A stretch of 5,142 nucleotides of DNA from Gammaproteobacteria bacterium. GTDB lineage: Bacteria; Pseudomonadota; Gammaproteobacteria; Arenicellales; DRJH01. Location of the stretch: assembly GCA_011052285.1 (NCBI GenBank), contig DRJH01000438.1, positions 1 through 5,142 of the forward strand. Direction: 5' to 3'. Below the pieces are notes generated by a model, which saw only the letters and a program-made list of their open reading frames with translations, was not told the DNA's origin and did not search any database. The position numbers and the translations under genes are program-made. Positions 1-5,142 of this stretch are shown piece by piece (position 1 is the stretch's first letter; each line of letters starts with the position of its first letter).

Positions 1-158
1 CAACCCGCCTCTGCCGCAATCAGCAGATCCCCCTCATTTTCACGATCCTCATCATCGACCAGAATGACCATGCGACCCTGTCGATAATCTTCAATCAGCT
101 GCTCTGCAGTGGCCAGTTCAGCAACTTCTTCCTGTGCATATACCGTTTTGTGAGTCAT
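1..158 (-). CDS. ribBA: 3,4-dihydroxy-2-butanone-4-phosphate synthase, N-terminal part (RibB or bifunctional RibBA), cut by window edge
   Basis: The first 52 residues are visible, starting at an ATG at 158-156; the gene runs off the left edge. The enzyme converts ribulose 5-phosphate to the four-carbon unit used by lumazine synthase in riboflavin synthesis, in the cytoplasm. The diagnostic motif is at residues 31-44 (VILVDDEDRENEGD): Arg39-Glu40 and Asp44 match the substrate- and magnesium-binding positions of the DHBP synthase family. About 14 residues precede the usual start of the fold, but no other ATG lies upstream of the motif except the one chosen. The start overlaps the ribE stop by one base (TGATG), and AGAAGG at 165-170 sits six bases upstream. 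Whether a GTP cyclohydrolase II domain follows cannot be seen. RibBA is inferred only from the usual gammaproteobacterial order ribD-ribE-ribBA-ribH; a stand-alone RibB remains possible. Confidence 0.93.
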   Translation of the reverse strand, partial: MTHKTVYAQEEVAELATAEQLIEDYRQGRMVILVDDEDRENEGDLLIAAEAG

Positions 159-847
159 CAGGTACCTTCTTGGGGTAAAAATCCATGATCGATTAAAACC
201 TTACGGGATAAGCCGGCAGTCGGGTCCGAAGGTTCACATTCCTGCAGACGCAGCAGATAGCGTGCCACTAGATCTACTTCCAGGTGTACTCGGGTACCTT
301 GTCGATAATCACCCATAGTCGTTGCAAGCATCGTGTGCGGAACAATGTTCACCGCAAATTGACAGTCCTTTGCCGTAGCATTCCAAGCATCGACAGTATT
401 GACCGTAAGGCTGACACCGTCAATGCTGATGGACCCTTTGGCGGCAACAAATCGGGCCAATGCCGGTGGTGCTGAAAAACGCAAACGACAGGAGCGCGCA
501 TCGTTCCAACGTTGTTCTACCCTGCCAACTCCGTCGACATGCCCAGAAACCAGATGACCACCAAGATGCGTGGTGGGAAGTAGCGCCAGTTCGAGATTTG
601 CCCTATCACCACGCCGTGCTTCGCCCAGCAAGGTACACGACAAGGTTTCAGCAGACACATCAGCAACGAATCCCGTGCTCGTGATCTCGACCGCGGTAAG
701 ACAAACGCCGTTTACTGCAATGCTGTCACCGATGGCAATTCGGCCCTGTACCGAAAGTTCTGAGCACGCCACCTTTAGTCGCAGATCTCCTTGCACCAGG
801 CGGTGCTCAGCGATACTTCCTACGGCCTGTATGATCCCGGTAAACAC
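158..847 (-). CDS. ribE: Riboflavin synthase, alpha chain (GTG start)
   Basis: This enzyme dismutates two 6,7-dimethyl-8-ribityllumazine molecules into riboflavin and a pyrimidinedione, which re-enters the pathway; it acts as a cytoplasmic trimer. The protein is 229 residues and shows the internal duplication of the family. Barrel 1 (about 1-97) begins MFTGIIQ and holds GDSIAVNGVCLT at 40-51. Barrel 2 (about 98-195) holds KGSISIDGVSLTVN at 137-150. The linker-side motif GGHLVSGHVDG at 96-106 carries the conserved His98 and His103. The start codon is GTG (847-845), fixed because the family invariably begins MFTGI, and it is backed by a strong AGGAGGG nine bases upstream. It follows ribD after four bases and overlaps the next gene by one base, so translational coupling is likely. 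A tail of about 30 residues after the second barrel makes it longer than the 213-residue E. coli enzyme. The gene is also called ribC in E. coli, where ribE can mean lumazine synthase. Confidence 0.97.
   Translation of the reverse strand: MFTGIIQAVGSIAEHRLVQGDLRLKVACSELSVQGRIAIGDSIAVNGVCLTAVEITSTGFVADVSAETLSCTLLGEARRGDRANLELALLPTTHLGGHLVSGHVDGVGRVEQRWNDARSCRLRFSAPPALARFVAAKGSISIDGVSLTVNTVDAWNATAKDCQFAVNIVPHTMLATTMGDYRQGTRVHLEVDLVARYLLRLQECEPSDPTAGLSRKVLIDHGFLPQEGT
165..170 (-). promoter_or_regulatory. Ribosome-binding site of ribBA, inside the end of ribE
   Basis: AGAAGG on the minus strand ends six bases before the ATG at 158 and lies wholly within the last codons of ribE. Together with the TGATG stop/start overlap, it allows both fresh initiation and re-initiation by ribosomes finishing ribE. 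Confidence 0.7.
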
Positions 848-851
848 GACG

Positions 852-1952
852 TTAAACCCTCCTGTGCAGAGTCAGGCGCAAATCATTTCCCAGCATTCGG
901 CTATCATGCCATTGCAATTCTGGGGCATCCGATAAATGCACCAGATCCGGCAATTGCAACAAGCCCCGGGCATTGTTGCCGAGCAATTTAGGTGCCAGAT
1001 AAACGATCAATTCATCGACCTGATCGGCGGCAATCAAGGCCCCGGCCAACGTGGCACCGGCCTCCACCAACACGGAGTTAATTTCACGAACTGCCAGTAG
1101 CTTCAATACCGCCTGCAGATCCAGATGCACCCCCTGCATAGGTAATGGTATGATCTGAGCTCCTAGCTTCTGCAACTGCTGGCTTTTGTCGTCATCTATC
1201 GCTGCTGCTGTCAGGATCCAGACTTCACCCTGTTCAGACAGTATCCGTGCAGCAGGCGGTGTTCGCAACTGGGTATCGAGAATGACCCGTACCGGTTGCC
1301 TGTCAGCTTCATGATAGCGTTGCGTTAAGCGAGGATCATCAACCAGAATCGTTTCTATCCCAGTCATTATTGCCGCATGGCTTGCTCGCAGATGTTGCAC
1401 ATCCTGACGTGCAGCAACTCCCGTAATCCACTGACTTTCGCCGTTGGCCATCGCAGTTCTGGCGTCGATGCTGGCCCCCAGTTTGACCGTAACCCAAGGC
1501 CTGCCTTCCCGCATGCGTTTGAAAAAACCACGGTTGAGTTCCATGGCTGCTGGTTCCAGCAGGCCGGTTTCCACGGTCACACCAGCTGAGCGCAACAGGC
1601 TAAAACCCGCACCCTCAACACGAGGATTGGGATCTTCCACCGCTGCCACCACACGCAAGACACCGGCATCAAGCAATGCATCTGCACAAGGCGGTGTGCG
1701 GCCCTGGTGACTGCAGGGTTCCAAAGTCACATAAGCAGTGCAACCAGCAGCATCTTCTGCAGCCTGCTGTAGTGCCAGGATTTCTGCATGGGGTTGACCT
1801 GTCTGGTGATGCCAACCGGCACCGACAACCCGTTCATCTTTCACCAGAACACAACCAACAGCAGGATTGGGATGGGTCGTGTACTGTCCCCTGCTGGCAA
1901 GCTGCAGGGCCAGCGCCATAAACTGATGATCGATCACCGAGAAGGCAGTCAC
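852..1952 (-). CDS. ribD: Bifunctional diaminohydroxyphosphoribosylaminopyrimidine deaminase / 5-amino-6-(5-phosphoribosylamino)uracil reductase RibD (GTG start)
   Basis: RibD catalyses two successive steps of riboflavin synthesis: zinc-dependent deamination of the pyrimidine ring, then NADPH-dependent reduction of the ribosyl side chain. The 366-residue protein has the deaminase first (about 1-147): the HAE motif at 55-57 gives zinc ligand His55 and proton shuttle Glu57, and PCSHQGRTPPC at 79-89 gives zinc ligands Cys80 and Cys89. The reductase follows (about 150-366), with KLGASIDARTAM at 157-168, GESQWITG at 171-178, Arg189, Asp205, Arg212 and VEAG at 296-299. These match E. coli RibD at a constant offset of five. 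One oddity is Ala164 where the family usually has Gly (S-x-D-G-R). The chosen start is the GTG at 1952, which overlaps the nrdR stop (GTGA) with AGGAG eleven bases upstream. A second GTG at 1937 would give exactly the E. coli N-terminus but has no ribosome-binding site. Both domains look intact. Confidence 0.97.
   Translation of the reverse strand: MTAFSVIDHQFMALALQLASRGQYTTHPNPAVGCVLVKDERVVGAGWHHQTGQPHAEILALQQAAEDAAGCTAYVTLEPCSHQGRTPPCADALLDAGVLRVVAAVEDPNPRVEGAGFSLLRSAGVTVETGLLEPAAMELNRGFFKRMREGRPWVTVKLGASIDARTAMANGESQWITGVAARQDVQHLRASHAAIMTGIETILVDDPRLTQRYHEADRQPVRVILDTQLRTPPAARILSEQGEVWILTAAAIDDDKSQQLQKLGAQIIPLPMQGVHLDLQAVLKLLAVREINSVLVEAGATLAGALIAADQVDELIVYLAPKLLGNNARGLLQLPDLVHLSDAPELQWHDSRMLGNDLRLTLHRRV
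857..863 (-). promoter_or_regulatory. Strong ribosome-binding site of ribE, at the end of ribD
   Basis: AGGAGGG on the minus strand lies nine bases before the GTG at 847 and just before the ribD TAA stop (854-852). It is the strongest Shine-Dalgarno match among the starts in this window and supports the GTG as the true riboflavin synthase start. Confidence 0.82.
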
Positions 1953-2470
1953 CGACCAGGTTGCTCCTGCCCTGATTCATGACAAGAGAGAACGGCAGGC
2001 TCAACACCCGGGTTCTGACGATTGCTACGCAAGCGATCAAGCGCATGGCTGAAAGCATCGATATCTTCGAAACGCAAGTACACGGAGGCAAAACGAATAT
2101 AGGCGACTTCATCAAGCTGCCGCAACTCTTCCATGACCATGGCGCCAATTTTCTGTGAGGCGATTTCCTGTTCGCCCTGACTCATCGCGCTACGGAGAAT
2201 TCGCCGTAGCGCCGTGTCCAGGATCTCGGTTTTAACAGGCCGTTTCTGCAAAGCCCGTAGCAGACCCGCCCGTAATTTTTCTTCGTTGAAATTTTCTCGA
2301 CGACCATCAACCTTGATCACGCGAGGTAGTTGTAGCTCGGCCCGCTCAAAGGTGGTATAGCGTTCACCACAAGCTTGACATTCGCGGCGTCGCCGCACCA
2401 CAGCCCCCTCATCCGACAACCGTGTTTCGACAACCCGGGTATCGTCAACCATACAGTAGGGGCAACGCAT
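1949..2470 (-). CDS. nrdR: Transcriptional repressor NrdR
   Basis: NrdR is a nucleotide-sensing repressor that binds NrdR boxes upstream of ribonucleotide reductase operons, so it links deoxynucleotide supply to nrd transcription. An N-terminal zinc ribbon is formed by Cys3, Cys6, Cys31 and Cys34, with the basic run RRRR at 26-29 next to it. The ATP-cone domain spans about 49-139, including PRVIKVDGR at 49-57, FNEEKLRAGLLRALQKRPV at 61-79 and VAYIRFASVYLRFEDI at 122-137. The ATG at 2470 is fixed by the zinc motif (MRCPYC), although only a weak GAG lies upstream. The protein is 173 residues, about 20 longer than usual, because of a polar tail after residue 150. It lies 24 bases downstream of secF and overlaps ribD by four bases. 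The nrdR-ribD neighbourhood is widespread in proteobacteria; no NrdR box is apparent in the window, so its targets must lie elsewhere. Confidence 0.97.
   Translation of the reverse strand: MRCPYCMVDDTRVVETRLSDEGAVVRRRRECQACGERYTTFERAELQLPRVIKVDGRRENFNEEKLRAGLLRALQKRPVKTEILDTALRRILRSAMSQGEQEIASQKIGAMVMEELRQLDEVAYIRFASVYLRFEDIDAFSHALDRLRSNRQNPGVEPAVLSCHESGQEQPGR
1964..1968 (-). promoter_or_regulatory. Ribosome-binding site deciding the ribD start, inside nrdR
   Basis: AGGAG on the minus strand is eleven bases from the GTG at 1952, a somewhat long but workable distance, and 26 bases from the alternative GTG at 1937. It therefore favours the upstream start, which overlaps the nrdR TGA in the GTGA arrangement typical of coupled genes. 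Confidence 0.65.
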
Positions 2471-2494
2471 GGGCTAGCTCAGTAGCGGCCTGTT
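2471..2494 (-). other. 24-base secF-nrdR gap, the longest non-coding stretch in the window
   Basis: The gap between the secF TGA and the nrdR ATG holds no terminator (no stable GC-rich stem followed by T residues) and no room for a full promoter. It contains a small inverted repeat, GCTA-CTGAGC-TAGC on the minus strand (2474-2487), whose four-base stem is too short to be a convincing structure. Its loop includes the GAG that is the only nearby Shine-Dalgarno-like triplet for nrdR. The absence of a terminator suggests that nrdR and the rib genes can be read through from secDF. Confidence 0.55.
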
Positions 2495-3433
2495 TCAGAC
2501 CATATCACCGGCACCACCATCATTCTTTTTCACCGGGGTCAAATTCTCACGACTGACTCCCAACATCAGGGTAATAGGACTTGCGATAAAGATAGAGGAA
2601 TAGGTACCAACCACCACACCGATGATCAAGGCCAGAGCAAAACCCAGCATCACTTCACCACCCAGAAAATACAGTGCCAACAACACCAGCAAGGTTGTCA
2701 ACGAAGTCAGCACGGTACGGCGTAGCGTTTCATTAATTGACCGATTCATCAGCTCCGCTGTCTCCATTTTACGCAACTTGCGAAAATTCTCCCGTATCCG
2801 GTCAAACACGACGATCGTGTCATTCAGGGAATAGCCAATCACCGCTAAAATTGCAGCCAGCACCGGCAGGGTGAATTCAAGTTGAAACAATGAAAAAAAG
2901 CCTACAGTAATCAGCACATCGTGGACCAGGGCGACAACCGAACCGACCGCAAATCGCCACTCAAATCGCCAGGCAACATAGATCAATATACCGATCAAGG
3001 CATACAACATGGCCAAGGTACCCTGATCAGCCAGTTCCTTACCCACTTGCGGCCCGACAAACTCGACCCGGCGCATCTCCACCTTGGCATTATCCGCCCG
3101 CAGGGCTGTCATGACGGCATTGCTCAACTTGGCATTTGATTGCTTAGCGGTCGTCGGCAAACGAATCAGCACGTCTTCTGAGGTGCCAAAATATTGCACC
3201 AGCGCCTTGTCCATACCGGCCTGCTTGAGATTCTGGCGAACATCGCTGATTGCAACCGGCTTCTGATAAGCCACTTCTACCAGCGTACCACCGGTAAAAT
3301 CAATGCCAAAATTGAGTCCACGTACGATCAACGCAATAATACCGATCAGGATCACCAGGCCCGAAATTCCCATGGCGACTTTTCGCCGTCCCATGAAATC
3401 GATGGTGGTGGTTGTTTTGAAAATCTCTTTCAT
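2495..3433 (-). CDS. secF: Protein translocase subunit SecF
   Basis: SecF pairs with SecD in the inner membrane. The complex uses the proton gradient to assist late steps of Sec-dependent export at the periplasmic face. The 312-residue protein (E. coli 323) has the six-helix layout: TM1 at about 19-38, a periplasmic P4-type domain at about 45-135 opened by GIDFTGGT (43-50) and closed by EFVGPQVG (124-131), then five helices between about 138 and 290. VIGYSLNDTIVVFDRIREN at 198-216 is the family signature. Asp205 and Arg239 match the E. coli Asp213/Arg247 pair required for proton conduction. The C-terminal tail is short and polar. The ATG at 3433 lies seven bases after the secD stop, and the purine-rich GAGAG at 3438-3442 overlaps that stop, consistent with coupled production of the two partners. 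Confidence 0.98.
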   Translation of the reverse strand: MKEIFKTTTTIDFMGRRKVAMGISGLVILIGIIALIVRGLNFGIDFTGGTLVEVAYQKPVAISDVRQNLKQAGMDKALVQYFGTSEDVLIRLPTTAKQSNAKLSNAVMTALRADNAKVEMRRVEFVGPQVGKELADQGTLAMLYALIGILIYVAWRFEWRFAVGSVVALVHDVLITVGFFSLFQLEFTLPVLAAILAVIGYSLNDTIVVFDRIRENFRKLRKMETAELMNRSINETLRRTVLTSLTTLLVLLALYFLGGEVMLGFALALIIGVVVGTYSSIFIASPITLMLGVSRENLTPVKKNDGGAGDMV

Positions 3434-3437
3434 AACG

Positions 3438-3442
3438 CTCTC
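3438..3442 (-). promoter_or_regulatory. Weak ribosome-binding site of secF, overlapping the secD stop
   Basis: GAGAG on the minus strand ends four bases before the secF ATG (3433) and overlaps the secD TGA (3443-3441). The match is partial and the spacing short, so secF probably relies partly on ribosomes arriving from secD. This is inference from position. Confidence 0.45.
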
Positions 3443-5142
3443 AAATCGCCAAACGTTTCAGTGCACGGCCACCATAGATCAAGTTAATAATCCCACGGGT
3501 AACAAAAATAGCCGTAAACATAGAAGTGATAATGCCAATACTCAGTGTTACTGCAAAACCTTTTATCGGGCCGGTACCAAAATTAAACAACACAATAGCA
3601 GCAATCAGGGTCGTAACATTGGCGTCAACGATGGTCGTAAAGGCGCGACTATAGCCTGCATGAATACTGGCATGTGGGCTGTTGCCATTGCGCAACTCCT
3701 CCCGAATACGTTCGTAGATCAGCACATTGGCATCCACCGCCATACCGACAGTAAGCACAATACCGGCAACACCGGGCAAGGTTAATGTGGCCTGAAACAA
3801 AGACAATACGGCAACCGTCAACACCAGATTCAGTGCCAATGCTACATTGGCTACCATACCGAAGAGTCGATAATAAACCAGCATAAAAATCAGCACTACC
3901 ACAAACCCGATCACCACAGCTCGAAACCCCTGGTTGATATTCTCTCTACCCAGGCTTGGACCAATGGTACGCTCTTCAACGATATCGATCGGTGCTGCCA
4001 ACGCCCCCGCACGCAGCAGCAGGGACAGATCGCGGGCTTCACCGATACCTCCGATACCCTCAATCTGGAAGCGCCGACCCAATTGATCGCGAATCACCGG
4101 TGCGGTAATGACTTCTTCAATATTTTTCCTGATCCTGACCGCTTTGCCATTCTTGTCCAAAACGGGTGTACCGTCGGCAGCAAGCTTGGCCTTGGAACGA
4201 ATTTCCTTGTAAACCACAGCCATGCGTTTGCCGATATTCTTGCCGGTAATCCGTTGATTGATGGTTGCACCCCGTGCATCCAGGGTAATAAAAACGACCG
4301 CCCCACCCCGTTGGCTATCAAGTCCGGCTGCAGCATCAACGACATTATCTCCCGAATAAATAATGCGCTTTCGAAGTAAAATCGGGCGCTTGTCACGGTA
4401 GTAATAGATTGCTGAACCGACGGGAACCGTACCATTGATCGCTCCCGCCAGGTCATGCTCTTCATCCACCATATGAATTTCCAGAGTGGCCGTACGGCCC
4501 AGAATTTCCTTGGCCTTGGCGGTGTCCTGCACGCCCGGTAGTTGTACCACAATACGGTTCTCACCCTGACGCTGTACCACTGGCTCAGCGACGCCAAGTT
4601 CATCAATACGATTACGCAATGCAGTCATGTTCTGCTCAACCGCAAACTGGGTAATATCTCGTTTGGCCTTATCCGTCAACCTGGCCAGCAGATAGACATT
4701 GCCCTCCCGGTCCACTTCTTGTAATTTCAACTCAGTCAGTTTTTTATTGATAACCGCCACAGCCTTGGTTCGGTCGTCTACACTTCGCAGTCGCAATTCT
4801 ATGCCGCCCTGCTTCATTTGACGGATACTGCGATAACGAATCCCCGCCTCACGGAGCGTAGATCGCAAATCACCAGCATAGCGGTTTTCTGCACGGGTAA
4901 TCGCGCTGGCAAAGTCTACATCCAGTAAAAAATGCACCCCACCGCGAAGATCCAAACCCAGATACATCGGTAAAGCATTGATTTTAGCTAACCAAGCAGG
5001 GGTAGCCGGCATCAAACTAAGAGCAACGGTATAGTGATCACCGAGTGCTTTTTTAATCATATCCCGGGATTTGAGCTGGTCTTCGGTATTGACCAAGCGC
5101 AGTTTCAATTCGGCACCTTCGCGGATCACAGACTTGGGGGTA
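3441..5142 (-). CDS. secD: Protein translocase subunit SecD, lacking its N-terminus (cut by window edge)
   Basis: SecD is the larger partner of SecF in the proton-driven export module of the inner membrane. The reading frame is open to the right edge, and 566 codons are visible. Numbering from the Val at 5129, GLDLRGG at 58-64 opens the periplasmic P1 region. LLRAGALAAPIDIVEERTIG at 371-390 is the conserved stretch leading to the membrane domain. Five transmembrane segments lie between about 403 and 545, and GMAVDANVLIYERIREE at 462-478 is the SecD signature, where Asp466 corresponds to the proton-conducting Asp519 of E. coli. The C-terminus INLIYGGRALKRL matches the family end. The E. coli protein is 615 residues, so about 45-50 residues including TM1 are missing beyond the edge. 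The GTG at 5129 is not a credible start: the frame reads on upstream, the preceding TPKSV residues also fit the family, and starting there would lose the first helix. Confidence 0.98.
   Translation of the reverse strand, partial: TPKSVIREGAELKLRLVNTEDQLKSRDMIKKALGDHYTVALSLMPATPAWLAKINALPMYLGLDLRGGVHFLLDVDFASAITRAENRYAGDLRSTLREAGIRYRSIRQMKQGGIELRLRSVDDRTKAVAVINKKLTELKLQEVDREGNVYLLARLTDKAKRDITQFAVEQNMTALRNRIDELGVAEPVVQRQGENRIVVQLPGVQDTAKAKEILGRTATLEIHMVDEEHDLAGAINGTVPVGSAIYYYRDKRPILLRKRIIYSGDNVVDAAAGLDSQRGGAVVFITLDARGATINQRITGKNIGKRMAVVYKEIRSKAKLAADGTPVLDKNGKAVRIRKNIEEVITAPVIRDQLGRRFQIEGIGGIGEARDLSLLLRAGALAAPIDIVEERTIGPSLGRENINQGFRAVVIGFVVVLIFMLVYYRLFGMVANVALALNLVLTVAVLSLFQATLTLPGVAGIVLTVGMAVDANVLIYERIREELRNGNSPHASIHAGYSRAFTTIVDANVTTLIAAIVLFNFGTGPIKGFAVTLSIGIITSMFTAIFVTRGIINLIYGGRALKRLAI

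Noticed and set aside
845..860. Possible FMN riboswitch or other leader controlling the rib genes
   Set aside because: There is no non-coding space for an aptamer before ribD, ribE or ribBA; all junctions are overlaps or gaps of four bases or fewer.
570..935. Plus-strand open frame of 121 codons opposite ribE and the end of ribD
   Set aside because: It is antisense to the conserved riboflavin synthase frame, with no recognisable domain and no supporting signals.
2470..2490. tRNA-like D-arm string (TAGCTCAGTAG) on the plus strand between secF and nrdR
   Set aside because: No anticodon arm, T-arm or acceptor stem follows; the sequence runs straight into secF coding sequence, so the resemblance is chance.
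2950..2971. Ten-base direct repeat CAAATCGCCA, two copies 12 bases apart, with a third at 3442-3451
   Set aside because: The close pair encodes the conserved SecF segment WRFEWRF (E. coli has FRFEWRL), and the third copy is the end of secD. Each is explained by coding sequence, so no repeat element is needed.
3303..3785. Plus-strand open frame of 160 codons opposite secF/secD
   Set aside because: It spans the secD-secF junction antisense to two certain genes, has low-complexity Asn/Thr/Ile-rich composition expected from the reverse complement, resembles no family I know and lacks a convincing ribosome-binding site.
4094..4606. Minus-strand open frame of 170 codons inside secD in another frame
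   Set aside because: It lies wholly within the well-conserved SecD coding region, and its Trp/Arg/Ser-rich sequence looks like a frame-shifted reading of SecD, not an independent protein or a frameshift in secD, whose own frame is intact.
5127..5129. GTG that could start secD inside the window
   Set aside because: The frame continues upstream to the edge with family-like residues, and a start here would remove the essential first membrane helix.

Overview
The window is a compact, single-direction stretch of bacterial core genes, all on the minus strand. In transcription order (right to left) they are secD (5' end cut by the window edge), secF, nrdR, ribD, ribE (riboflavin synthase) and the start of ribB/ribBA (cut by the left edge). 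No gap between genes exceeds 24 bases, and two of the five junctions are overlaps (GTGA and TGATG). Base composition looks balanced, roughly half G+C by eye, and no gene stands out from its neighbours.

The likely host is a gammaproteobacterium. The proteins read most like gammaproteobacterial versions: the RibD residues line up with E. coli RibD at a constant offset of five, and the SecD/SecF motifs match closely. The order nrdR-ribD-ribE-ribBA, normally continued by ribH and nusB, is common in that class outside the enterics. In E. coli, secD-secF and nrdR-ribD lie near each other but are separated by yajD, tsx and yajI. Here secF and nrdR are direct neighbours. Genus or family cannot be fixed from this sequence.

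Region by region: 3441-5142 encodes SecD from just after its missing N-terminal membrane segment to its natural stop. 2495-3433 encodes SecF, so together they give the proton-driven auxiliary module of the Sec translocon. 1949-2470 encodes NrdR, the zinc-finger/ATP-cone repressor of ribonucleotide reductase genes. 852-1952 encodes bifunctional RibD, 158-847 encodes riboflavin synthase, and 1-158 encodes the first 52 residues of 3,4-dihydroxy-2-butanone-4-phosphate synthase (RibB, or the RibB half of RibBA). The last three make flavin precursors and riboflavin; lumazine synthase would be expected just beyond the left edge.

I see no promoter, terminator, riboswitch, RNA gene, mobile element, CRISPR array or repeat family. 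I do not see a previously undescribed system here. The points worth a second look are modest: the tight secF-nrdR linkage, two consecutive genes with GTG starts, a start-site choice in ribD, a substituted glycine in the RibD reductase motif, and C-terminal tails on NrdR and RibE.
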